A stretch of 7,824 bases of DNA from Fimbriimonadaceae bacterium. GTDB lineage: Bacteria; Armatimonadota; Fimbriimonadia; Fimbriimonadales; Fimbriimonadaceae. How positions within the stretch are numbered: position 1 is the first letter of the stretch; each line of letters begins with the position of its first letter. A program made the position numbers and the translations under genes. Shown one piece after another: positions 1 through 6,936 of the stretch. Where the stretch lies: assembly GCA_020851885.1 (NCBI GenBank), contig JADZBW010000169.1, positions 1 through 7,824 on the forward strand, written 5' to 3'. The notes beneath the pieces are model-generated. The model searched no databases. It was not told the DNA's origin and saw nothing but the letters and a program-made list of their open reading frames with translations.

Positions 1-563
1 TGGCCTATTACAGAACGGAATCCTATACGGACTCCGATGGGAACGAACAGACGCGCGAAGTCCGAGAAATCGAGTGGTATCCCTGTTCGGGCACCGTTTT
101 CGACCAGTTCGACGATATTCTCGTCAACGCGACCGATGCAGTTCCCCAAAAACACGCCCAGGCACTGAAAGACTGGGACTTACCCGACCTTGTCGCGTAT
201 CAGGACGCGTATCTCTCCGGCTTCCGGACGGTTCGCTACAAGACGGGCCTCGAAGAGGGTTTCGAGATCGCCAAAAGGATCATGGAACCGACCATCGACC
301 GGTCGATTCGCTCTGACATTGGCGGCGACGAACAGAGAATTCTCGATAAGAAGACCCAGTACGACGATATCACCTTCAAGCATATTCTCTTGCCGGTTTG
401 GATGGGAGCCTACAAGTTCCGAGACAAGACCTACTCATTCTTGGTGAACGCGAGAACCGGCGAGGTCAAGGGCGATGCGCCGATCTCCTTCTGGAAAGTC
501 CTCGGACTCGTTCTGCTCGGACTGCTGATCATCGGCGGCATCTTGTATCTGAAGGGCAAGTAG
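1..563 (+). CDS. C-terminal part of a zinc-ribbon/'PriA-like' membrane protein (partial)
   Basis: The gene is open from the left edge in the frame starting at position 3 and stops with TAG at 561-563, giving the last 186 residues. It resembles a family often annotated 'primosomal protein N' (replication factor Y) - superfamily II helicase' or TFIIB-type zinc-ribbon protein. I recognise the conserved blocks VFDQFDDILV, the Tyr/Gly-rich LSGFRTVRY, SDIGGDEQR and ITFKHILLPVW, followed by the YKFRDKTYSFLVNARTGEV strand-turn-strand segment. No helicase motif is visible, so the helicase name is probably a misannotation carried by the family. A single transmembrane helix (about 492-551) sits at the extreme C-terminus, followed by a short Lys-rich tail. 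The N-terminal zinc ribbon expected for the family lies outside the window. The function is unknown. It is convergent with carA. Family assignment is from recalled sequence pattern. Confidence 0.8.
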   Translation, partial: AYYRTESYTDSDGNEQTREVREIEWYPCSGTVFDQFDDILVNATDAVPQKHAQALKDWDLPDLVAYQDAYLSGFRTVRYKTGLEEGFEIAKRIMEPTIDRSIRSDIGGDEQRILDKKTQYDDITFKHILLPVWMGAYKFRDKTYSFLVNARTGEVKGDAPISFWKVLGLVLLGLLIIGGILYLKGK

Positions 564-669
564 CAACCGATTCATCGACGGCGATTCGACCTACGCAGCT
601 ACGAGGTGATCGCGCCGCATGGCTCAGGCAATCGCTAAAATGGCGGCGGCAGATGAGGCGATCCTAAAG

Positions 670-684
670 GGTCCAGGGGGGACC
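670..684 (-). terminator. Weak terminator-like hairpin downstream of carA
   Basis: A 5-bp GC-rich inverted repeat (GGTCC 670-674, GGACC 680-684) with a 5-nt loop lies 40 nt past the carA stop. On the minus strand it is followed by CTTTAGG, so the U-tract is poor. Its position between convergent genes suits a terminator, but the structure is weak. The rest of the 564-723 spacer shows no gene or RNA that I can recognise. Confidence 0.25.
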
Positions 685-723
685 AAAATTGGGAGCCATT
701 AAAGACGCCCCACCTAGCAAGCG

Positions 724-1830
724 TTAACTCTTGCCCGCCGACATCAACTCAACGAACTCGCCGAAGTAGGGGCGGGAATCCCATGGGCCGGGAGCGGCTT
801 CTGGGTGATATTGAATCGAAGATGCCTGCAATTCGGGAATCCGAATCCCCTCGACGGTTCCATCGTTCAGGTTGAGCTGTGTCACGTCGGCTCCGGTGCC
901 TTCCAGCGAAGCTGGATCGACGGCATAACCGTGGTTCTGCGATGTGATCGTGACCTTGCCGGTTCTCAGATCCTTCACCGGATGGTTAGAACCTCGGTGG
1001 CCGAATTTCAATTTAAAGGTCTTCCCGCCTATCGCATGACACAGCAGTTGATTACCCAAACAAATGCCGAACATTGGCTTCTTCCCGAGCAACGTTCGCA
1101 CGGTCCCGATGACTGGCTCGAGTCGTGCTGGATCGCCGGGCCCGGGACTTAACAAGATGCCATCCGGCCGATAGGAGAGCACTTCTTCCGCCGATGACGT
1201 GGCGGGCAATACGATGGATCGACAACCGGCAATTGCAAAGCGTCGAAGGATATTGAACTTCAGACCGCAATCCAAAACCACGAGGTTGTGCTTATAGGGA
1301 CTCTGAGGTTCATTGACGGGCTCCTTGCCCGTTTGGCCCCAAGCATAGGGAGCTTTTGTCGTCACCGAGTAAACGAAGTCCTGATCGTCATAGCCCGTTG
1401 CCGCCCTGATTGCCTCAAATCCCTGCTCGGGATCGTCGCATATGGCGCCCATTGTGACGCCCGCGGAGCGAATCTTTTTCGTGATCGCACGGGTATCCAA
1501 TCTCTGGATTGCGACCGTACCACGCTCTTCCAGGAGTTCGTGGATCGACTTCGTCGCCCGCCAATTCGATGGTACGTCGCATGCTTCCCGGACGATGAGT
1601 CCGGTCGGCTGAATTCTCTCTGACTCGAAATCGTCCTCGTTGATACCATAGTTCCCGATCAAGGGATACGTGAGAAGAACGATTTGACCGGAATACGAGG
1701 GGTCGGTGAGGATCTCCTGGTAACCGGTCATCCCGGTGTTGAAGACCACTTCTCCGGTAGTCACTCCGGATGCGCCGAGGGCGAGGCCGTTGTAGATGGT
1801 GCCGTCGCTCAGGACGAGATAGCGTTTCAC
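724..1830 (-). CDS. carA: Carbamoyl-phosphate synthase, small (glutaminase) subunit
   Basis: This is the 368-aa glutamine amidotransferase subunit. It hydrolyses glutamine and passes ammonia to CarB to make carbamoyl phosphate for pyrimidine and arginine synthesis in the cytoplasm. The N-terminal CPSase_sm domain covers about residues 1-150, with the family blocks GEVVFNTGMTGYQEILTDPSY (27-46) and LTYPLIGNYG (53-62). The class I amidotransferase domain covers about 180-365, with SPGPGDP (228-234), the nucleophile Cys257 in GICLGNQ, SQNHGYAVD (297-305), and His342/Glu344 in YHPEAAPGP. The triad is complete and the length is normal. Asn260 replaces the more usual His in GICLGHQ. The start is GTG (1828-1830) with no Shine-Dalgarno sequence just upstream. 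It is preferred because it gives the canonical N-terminus and there is no in-frame ATG/GTG/TTG between it and the upstream stop. It is the last gene of the minus-strand run, 52 bp after the DUF6265 gene. carB is not adjacent. Confidence 0.97.
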   Translation of the reverse strand: MKRYLVLSDGTIYNGLALGASGVTTGEVVFNTGMTGYQEILTDPSYSGQIVLLTYPLIGNYGINEDDFESERIQPTGLIVREACDVPSNWRATKSIHELLEERGTVAIQRLDTRAITKKIRSAGVTMGAICDDPEQGFEAIRAATGYDDQDFVYSVTTKAPYAWGQTGKEPVNEPQSPYKHNLVVLDCGLKFNILRRFAIAGCRSIVLPATSSAEEVLSYRPDGILLSPGPGDPARLEPVIGTVRTLLGKKPMFGICLGNQLLCHAIGGKTFKLKFGHRGSNHPVKDLRTGKVTITSQNHGYAVDPASLEGTGADVTQLNLNDGTVEGIRIPELQASSIQYHPEAAPGPWDSRPYFGEFVELMSAGKS

Positions 1831-1882
1831 GCTAAGGGGAAAGAATACCAGACAATGGTGGAAGGTCGGAGGTCCGAGATCG

Positions 1883-2356
1883 TCAGTTCTTCGATCGGCC
1901 TCCGATCTTCCTGAAGTTGAAATCCTCCTTGGTTATTCGTCCCATCCGCATACCCTCGATCCAGCAACTCATCCCATCCTTTTCCTTCACATAGGCGATC
2001 TTGGAGGGAAAGTCGACCTCCGGATTTTCGAACAATGCGGTCTTTCCGTCGAGGGAAGTGAGCTTGAAAGGCACTGGCTTTTTGTCGCCGTTGCTAGGCG
2101 CCCCCAAGATCATATGCATCGTCAATCCATCCGGTCCGTTTTCAATGGACATGAACTCCATGAAGCGGCAATTGCCATCCGCGGTATGGCGACCGCAACC
2201 TTGCATGATCCCCCCGGAAGGTGGAGTCCAGAACTCTTCAAAAACTCCACCCCAAATTTCACATCGCCAAGCGCCTGCCATCCAGGCAAGATCCTCGATC
2301 GTAAGGTCCACTGCGTGGTTCGTCTTCATTGCCAAATTCCCGTCACCGTCCGACAT
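1883..2356 (-). CDS. DUF6265 family protein
   Basis: The 157-aa product matches the DUF6265 pattern as I remember it: an LAWMAGAWRCE start (23-33), EEFWTPPSGGIMQGCGR (40-56), a central FMEFMSIE strand (65-72), PVPFKLTSL (94-102), FENPEVDFPSKIAY (109-122) and a C-terminal WIEG. This is a small single-domain, lipocalin-like beta-rich family of unknown function, and often exported. No signal peptide is visible here, so this copy is probably cytoplasmic. Translation can start at ATG 2354-2356, which overlaps the 3' end of the upstream solenoid gene by 14 bp and suggests translational coupling, or at a second ATG at 2327-2329. The domain starts after both, so the choice does not affect the assignment. 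Neither start has a strong Shine-Dalgarno sequence. The metabolic or binding role is unknown. Confidence 0.75.
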   Translation of the reverse strand: MSDGDGNLAMKTNHAVDLTIEDLAWMAGAWRCEIWGGVFEEFWTPPSGGIMQGCGRHTADGNCRFMEFMSIENGPDGLTMHMILGAPSNGDKKPVPFKLTSLDGKTALFENPEVDFPSKIAYVKEKDGMSCWIEGMRMGRITKEDFNFRKIGGRSKN

Positions 2357-4979
2357 CCACTCGCTGGGCCACCGCTTTGATCAATGGGTCCACTGCTTGC
2401 CGCAACTCCAACATGATCGGCCTCGATGCGACCGGGCACTTTCCGTCCAGACTCAGCAATGCTTGAATCACAACCCCACGGCGAGGGTCCTTCAAGTACG
2501 AGGCAACCGTAACGAGCGATTCCTCCGTGCCAACCAACCCCATGAGTTCGATTCCCATCCTTGCCTCCCGCTCATTGGCGCTCGACGCCAGTCGCCTGGC
2601 CACTTCAATTCCCTTCTCCGGGAGTCTTGCGAAATAGGCGAGCGCGGCTCGACGGTCGATCAGCGCCCCTGAGCTCAACTTCATCTCCATGAGGTTTTGA
2701 GAACGAGGATTGCCAATCTGGCTCAACGCCAGAGTCGAGACCCTTGCCAATGCCGGATCGGATCCGGTGGCAAAAGCCATCAATCCTGGCACGCAATCGA
2801 CGGCGTGAAGGGCACCGGCGGCCCTTGCCGCAGCCATTGCCAATTCCGGTCGATTGAGGGCTGCCGCCAGTTTTGGGCCCGCCGCATTAAATCCAGCTCC
2901 TTGTGCAACTTGGATACTGGCTGCCGCCAAAGCAGGGTTCTTCTCCTCGATCAACGCGCAGATTCTCGCCTCGCTGGCTCCCTTGACCTCACGAGCCACC
3001 CAAGCGATCAGGGCAATGAGATCAGAACCTGATCCCTCCAGCTTCTTGGCGCATAGCCAGCCGACTGCGGGCTCGCCAATCGCGATTAAATGGTCGATTG
3101 CTCCAGGATCGTCCTTTAGGGCGCTTGTGACGAGAGAGTCCATCGACGCGTCGTCGGTTAACGGCTTCGACCCAGGCGTCGGCGGATCGGAAGCGGGTCC
3201 CTCTTTGGGACGCCTCATCAGAGCCTGATCCAGTGCGACACCCCATTCACCCACATTCGCCGCCTGTCCATCCAAGAAGGCAGTGGCGTAATCGTCGGCG
3301 CCAGACAGATCGACGAATATGGCAATGGAACCGCTTCCCCGTGCTGGATTTCCGATGCCTGGAGTCCCTGAGTACCGATCCGACCCATCAGAATCGAGGA
3401 AGAGAGCCAACCCGTTCGCATTGCCAACTGCCGGGCCCATCGAATTCCCCGTATATAGGTCGTCGCCAACGCGATCCATTAGAAATCCAACTCCCAGATC
3501 GTGGCCAAAAGCCTGTCCATTGCCAAGTCGAAGCAAATAGGCATCCGATCCGGCCAGGTCTACCAGGTATCCGCTGCCTCCAGACTCGCCACAGGCTTGT
3601 GCGCTGTGGTCTGCCGAGTACCGATCCCGGCCCTCTGCATCGTACAGAAATCCGAATCCGGATGCTTGTCCGAATCCCTGGGCTCTGCTGGTTGCCAAGT
3701 AACTGTCGGCACCGGCGAGGTCCATCAGTCCTCCCATTGCATCGAATCCATAGGCGGCGCCCTGTGCGTACGACAAGGATGAATCGGCAATTCGGGTATC
3801 AGGGATGGAACCTCCCGAGCGGTAGCCGTCATCTCCCGCCTTGTCGATGAGCCATCCAATGCCGCCGGTTCCTGCGGCTCCTTGTCCATAGACGTTGAGG
3901 CGATATTGGTCATCGCCGCGAGTGTCCAGAAGCAGTCCGATGCCCAGGTAGCCGTAGCCCTGCGACAATCCCAGGCTCCGGTAGGAATCATGGCCTCCAT
4001 CCTTCAGGAATGCCCCAACTCCGCCTATCCCCGCGCCAAACGCCAACGACTTGCTTCTGAAGGTGTCGTCGCCGCCGCCATCGATGGCAATGCCAACTCC
4101 AAGCACGCCGGCACCGATCGAAAGGTCTGAAACCTCATAGAAATCGTCTCCACTCAGGTCGATCAGGACCGAGCTATAGCCCACGCCCGCGCCATAGCGG
4201 CCCGTGTACCGGTCGTTCCCACCCAAGTCGATGCAAAGCGCCGCGTCGGTTGAATCATGAAGGTCATTCCCGACGCCGGTCAACTCGAGGACAACCCCGT
4301 CGATGGTCATGCGGATCGGGTTTACGATGGGCGTCCCCATCGCAAGTTCCTTGAGCTTGGGGACCTCGGCCTGAACGGCTCGGGCAAGGTCAGTGCCCGC
4401 TCTCCGGATGCACCGAAGATCGACCCTCTTGAGCAAGCCTTGGATCGTTGCCTCCAGTGGCATGGCCTGCCTTACAAAGTCGAACTTGATCGGGCCATTG
4501 CCAGATGCCATACGCGGAAGGGCCTCGATCAAGACTCGCCGTTCCTCTGGATTGAGATCGGTCAACCCAACTCGGATGAGGCTGTTGGAGTGACGGATCG
4601 CCTCCACGAGCTTGCCGACGCTTTGGCGAAGGGGTGCGGGTACTTCGTCAGGAATGGTGAGCGGTGTTGCCACATCGGCCGGAATGGAAGCGGCTTCCTT
4701 GGTCAGATCGAGATCGATGAGGGAGAGGATCTGGGCCAGATTCAGTTGGGACAGAGTGCTCGGTAATTTGAGGAGAGCATCCATCGCTTCGAGCGGCGAA
4801 TTCGCGGCCCGGCGGATGGTCTCCACTCTTGATGAGGATCGCTCCCCTTCCAAGTCCGAGGGCATCATGTTTCCGATGAACAACGCATCGGAAATCCCTT
4901 GACGCTCCTCGGGAGTCAGTTGGGCGACGCATGCGCCAGCCAAGGCCCACAGAACACCGCAAATCCATAAGCGAGGCAT
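2343..4979 (-). CDS. Exported tandem Asp/Gly/Tyr-repeat solenoid protein with C-terminal HEAT-like region
   Basis: The 878-aa protein begins with a signal peptide (residues 1 to about 19, MPRLWICGVLWALAGACVA, cleavage before Gln20). An Ala/Leu-rich helical region runs from about 25 to 230. Next comes a block of 12 tandem units (about 249-586; nucleotides 3228-4235). Each unit has the core D-x-x-G-x-D-x-[YF], followed by a Gly/Ala/Gln-rich stretch (often QG-x-G-x-x-G-x-G) and a short hydrophobic strand leading to the next Asp. A Pro-rich linker (about 590-610) leads to an Ala/Leu-rich C-terminal third (about 613-878) with helical pairs typical of HEAT repeats. ATG 4977-4979 is chosen over an upstream TTG at 5025-5027 because it places the signal peptide at the N-terminus and leaves a 20-bp gap after the preceding gene instead of an overlap. 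No catalytic motif is seen. A structural or binding role outside the cytoplasm, possibly with bound metal at the paired Asp residues, is inference only. Confidence 0.8.
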   Translation of the reverse strand: MPRLWICGVLWALAGACVAQLTPEERQGISDALFIGNMMPSDLEGERSSSRVETIRRAANSPLEAMDALLKLPSTLSQLNLAQILSLIDLDLTKEAASIPADVATPLTIPDEVPAPLRQSVGKLVEAIRHSNSLIRVGLTDLNPEERRVLIEALPRMASGNGPIKFDFVRQAMPLEATIQGLLKRVDLRCIRRAGTDLARAVQAEVPKLKELAMGTPIVNPIRMTIDGVVLELTGVGNDLHDSTDAALCIDLGGNDRYTGRYGAGVGYSSVLIDLSGDDFYEVSDLSIGAGVLGVGIAIDGGGDDTFRSKSLAFGAGIGGVGAFLKDGGHDSYRSLGLSQGYGYLGIGLLLDTRGDDQYRLNVYGQGAAGTGGIGWLIDKAGDDGYRSGGSIPDTRIADSSLSYAQGAAYGFDAMGGLMDLAGADSYLATSRAQGFGQASGFGFLYDAEGRDRYSADHSAQACGESGGSGYLVDLAGSDAYLLRLGNGQAFGHDLGVGFLMDRVGDDLYTGNSMGPAVGNANGLALFLDSDGSDRYSGTPGIGNPARGSGSIAIFVDLSGADDYATAFLDGQAANVGEWGVALDQALMRRPKEGPASDPPTPGSKPLTDDASMDSLVTSALKDDPGAIDHLIAIGEPAVGWLCAKKLEGSGSDLIALIAWVAREVKGASEARICALIEEKNPALAAASIQVAQGAGFNAAGPKLAAALNRPELAMAAARAAGALHAVDCVPGLMAFATGSDPALARVSTLALSQIGNPRSQNLMEMKLSSGALIDRRAALAYFARLPEKGIEVARRLASSANEREARMGIELMGLVGTEESLVTVASYLKDPRRGVVIQALLSLDGKCPVASRPIMLELRQAVDPLIKAVAQRVDVGR
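3228..4235 (-). repeat. Twelve tandem 23-41-residue D-x-x-G-x-D-x-[YF] coding repeats
   Basis: First-Asp positions in the 878-aa protein are 251, 274, 300, 326 (Lys here), 352, 379, 420, 447, 474, 502, 529 and 557, and a final half unit lies at 584. Most spacings are 26-28 residues. The exceptions are the first (23) and one of 41. The aromatic residue two positions after the second Asp is Tyr in 11 units and Phe in one. Regular spacing with a Gly-rich turn and a short hydrophobic strand per unit suggests a beta-solenoid. The units resemble RTX-type Ca-binding nonapeptides in Asp/Gly content but are about three times longer and lack the GGxGxDxux signature. Confidence 0.85.
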
Positions 4980-4999
4980 GGGCGGATCGTACCGCAGGG

Positions 5000-6100
5000 C
5001 TAAGGCGAGAGGATGAGGCCGACCCAATCACCAAGGCCTTTCCTTGGCAATCGCTCCTCGAGGGCGCGCTCATCGAAAGGGAGCGAGGACGAGGCGAGGT
5101 TTCCCGAACGGTAGGTCACTCCCAACCCAGTTGATTTCGGGCTCGGCGAAGCCACTAACAGCTCGGCAGGACTCTCCTTGGCGCCCTCCAGGAGCGGCTG
5201 AATGAAGACGTTGTCGATTTCTTTGATCAGCCAGGAGGCTTCGTCCAGCATTTTCTCCCGGCGTAGCTCGGTGAAGACATCGGAATAGACCACCATCGCC
5301 GACTCTCCCGACGCTCTGGAGGTGATCGCTGCCCACTGGGCGTTCAATCCTTGCCTCATCATCGACCGATCAAGGTGGCGATATCCGACAAGCCTCGACA
5401 AGCCCGAAAGTCGCAGTGAATTGCTGACGACGACAGCTGGCTCGCCACGTCGAAGCGCGAGATTGGGCAACCTATGTCTGACTCCGGGCCCCCAGGGCCA
5501 AATCAAGTTGATGGGTTGAAGCCCTTGGTCCATACGTTCGGCATTGAATTCAAGTTCGGAGAGAACGTTTACGGAATCGTCGATCATTCGCCGAAAAGCG
5601 ACTTCATGATCACCTTCCGGCAACACAACCCGGTAGGGTTTCCCGCTGGCCGTCCCGGGAGAATGCGTACCAACATCGCCAAGGCCCTCCCAAACAAGGC
5701 CATGGTCGGCCCCCTCGCCCCGTACGATCCTGAGCGTTCGGGTGTTGAGCCTCTCCAACTTTGCAAGGGCAAGGTCGACCTGCTCTGGCGGCAACGCATG
5801 CTGATGTTCGTGGACGATGCCGTCCACGATCGCCATCAAGCTCAGATGAAAGTGGGTGGATCGCTCCGGAGGATCCGCTCCAAGGGCGGCGATCGTCAAG
5901 GGACCCTGTGCCATGGAAACGTCCTTGGGATTCAAACCGAGGAATAGCGCCTCGGTTGTCTCTACCTCCGGGAGAATCTCCAGTTTGGAGACCTCTCCAC
6001 GCTCCGCCATTGACGCCAGGCCGGGCAAGTTCTGGCGAAGCGCCGATTCGCCATCGACCGTGGTCGCGAGATCGGGCAGGATGAGAATGGTCTTACGCAT
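5000..6100 (-). CDS. ApgM-like (archaeal-type cofactor-independent phosphoglycerate mutase) homologue, probably inactive
   Basis: The 366-aa product follows the ApgM layout: a KTILILPD strand at the N-terminus, an LFLGLNP block (52-58) in place of LSLLGYDP, AQGPLTIAALGA (64-75) in place of GRGPLEAASMG, then INLIWPWGPGVRHRLP (197-212), the strongest family signature, and the helix ending in a SWLIKEIDNVFIQPLL-type segment (289-304). The alkaline-phosphatase-superfamily metal ligands appear lost. The nucleophile Ser region reads ETTEA (47-51), the D-x-x-x-H motif is replaced around 274-283, and the DH-TP and TH motifs near the end read ASPSPK (317-322) with no His. ATG 6098-6100 is chosen over GTG 6122-6124 because it begins directly at the first strand. 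Neither has a good Shine-Dalgarno sequence. It lies 27 bp after the haem-protein gene and 20 bp before the solenoid gene, so it is co-transcribed. A glycolytic role is doubtful; it may be a binding or regulatory pseudoenzyme. The alignment is from memory. Confidence 0.7.
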   Translation of the reverse strand: MRKTILILPDLATTVDGESALRQNLPGLASMAERGEVSKLEILPEVETTEALFLGLNPKDVSMAQGPLTIAALGADPPERSTHFHLSLMAIVDGIVHEHQHALPPEQVDLALAKLERLNTRTLRIVRGEGADHGLVWEGLGDVGTHSPGTASGKPYRVVLPEGDHEVAFRRMIDDSVNVLSELEFNAERMDQGLQPINLIWPWGPGVRHRLPNLALRRGEPAVVVSNSLRLSGLSRLVGYRHLDRSMMRQGLNAQWAAITSRASGESAMVVYSDVFTELRREKMLDEASWLIKEIDNVFIQPLLEGAKESPAELLVASPSPKSTGLGVTYRSGNLASSSLPFDERALEERLPRKGLGDWVGLILSP

Positions 6101-6127
6101 CGCTTTGCCCGATGATGATGGCACCCT

Positions 6128-6862
6128 CTACTGGAGTTTCTCGCCTCGGAAGACCTTGTCCCCGATTTTGGTTGTATCGAACTTCGGATATGGAACCGCC
6201 TGGGTTTCTGCGATGCACTTCAATGCGGCATCGACGTTCGGACCCGAAAAGCCAGGGAACGTTTTGACGGGATCGCCCATCTTGGCGACAACCGCCAGAT
6301 CGAGTCCCTGAACGGCGGAGAATTTCTTGACGGCGCCAAGGTTCGCATCCGGAAAGACTCGAAGTCGAGAACCGAGATCTTGAGTCGCTTTGAGCGTTTC
6401 TTCGGTCGATCCCTTCATCACCGCGAAGATCGTGGCGCTGGTCCCATAGGCTTTGGCGACATCTCCCAAGTGCTTGACGGCAGTCCTCGACGACTCATCC
6501 ACCTTATCGATGAAGATCAGCAGGACGGGCCCCTTGAGCGATGCCAATTGAATTTGCTGGGTGGCGGGCCCGGCGACGTTTCCCGCATAAGAAACGGTTG
6601 GCACAGTGCCGGCTCCTTCTGCGTCAGGAGTCAGTCCAGCGATCATCGATTCGCGCTTCTCATCGAAATTGGCCAGGGAGAGCCCGTTGGCGCCATAAAA
6701 TTGGCCCCGGAAGCCCCGGTTGCCGCCGCCGCTGGCTCGAACGTGGCAGAAACCGCATGGCTTATTCTCTTTCTGTGCGTAGATCGGTCGCGCCTCTGCG
6801 ATGAAGACACTGCAACCTACGATCAGGAACCCAAGGTAGGCGGTCGCGGCAAGCTTGTTCAT
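6128..6862 (-). CDS. Exported single-CxxCH haem-type protein with a thioredoxin-like domain
   Basis: The 244-aa protein has an N-terminal signal sequence (hydrophobic residues about 4-20). It could be cleaved after AEA (22-24), or lipidated at Cys17, since IVGC fits a loose lipobox. A CGFCH motif (36-40) follows at once, the covalent haem c attachment signature, with a Gly/Phe/Tyr-rich segment GGGNRGFRGQFYGANGLSLANF (45-66), typical of exported single-CxxCH proteins. From about residue 105 the sequence has a thioredoxin/peroxiredoxin-like pattern: a strand PVLLIFID (112-119), a helix, a strand TIFAVMKG (144-151), a helix, LRVFPD (167-172), and a strand LAVVAKMG (189-196). The redox CxxC is absent; the only Cys after the haem motif is Cys216. 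It may therefore be a redox or electron-transfer partner, or a structural protein. The ATG at 6860-6862 has a weak Shine-Dalgarno. It heads the tight five-gene run ending with carA. Confidence 0.8.
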   Translation of the reverse strand: MNKLAATAYLGFLIVGCSVFIAEARPIYAQKENKPCGFCHVRASGGGNRGFRGQFYGANGLSLANFDEKRESMIAGLTPDAEGAGTVPTVSYAGNVAGPATQQIQLASLKGPVLLIFIDKVDESSRTAVKHLGDVAKAYGTSATIFAVMKGSTEETLKATQDLGSRLRVFPDANLGAVKKFSAVQGLDLAVVAKMGDPVKTFPGFSGPNVDAALKCIAETQAVPYPKFDTTKIGDKVFRGEKLQ

Positions 6863-6899
6863 GTCTCTATATTGACGTATAGGAGCGTTGTTAGTTGAT

Positions 6900-6928
6900 T
6901 GCCCCTTCCATCAGCTTGGGAAGGGGCA
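6900..6928 (-). terminator. Hairpin after the 74-aa protein gene
   Basis: A perfect 10-bp inverted repeat (TGCCCCTTCC 6900-6909 and GGAAGGGGCA 6919-6928) with a 9-nt loop begins 8 nt past the stop of the 74-aa gene and 37 nt before the start of the haem-protein gene. It is GC-rich and well placed as a terminator or processing structure, but no T-run follows on either strand, so termination, if any, is not classical intrinsic. Confidence 0.45.
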
Positions 6929-6936
6929 CCGACGGT

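Noticed and set aside
74..316. An open frame overlapping the partial plus-strand gene
   Set aside because: The other plus-strand frame carries the recognised family motifs over its whole length.
2001..2672. A 223-codon open frame on the plus strand
   Set aside because: It runs antisense across two well supported minus-strand genes, has no recognisable domain and no RBS, and its composition is that of a reversed coding frame.
3233..3850. A 205-codon plus-strand open frame opposite the solenoid repeats
   Set aside because: Its Arg/Pro/His-rich translation is a by-product of the Gly/Asp-rich repeat codons on the other strand.
3228..4235. Possible CRISPR array or DNA satellite
   Set aside because: The periodicity exists at protein level; the nucleotide units are divergent and keep the reading frame, with no identical repeats or spacers.
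3228..4235. RTX (haemolysin-type calcium-binding) repeats
   Set aside because: Asp/Gly-rich, but the unit is 26-28 residues and lacks the nonapeptide GGxGxDxux signature.
4257..4766. A 169-codon plus-strand open frame
   Set aside because: Antisense to the N-terminal part of the solenoid protein, which has a signal peptide and continuous domain structure; no independent evidence.
6863..6899. A promoter for the haem-protein gene (TATACG or AATATA as -10)
   Set aside because: AT-rich candidates exist just before the start, but no matching -35 at suitable spacing could be found.
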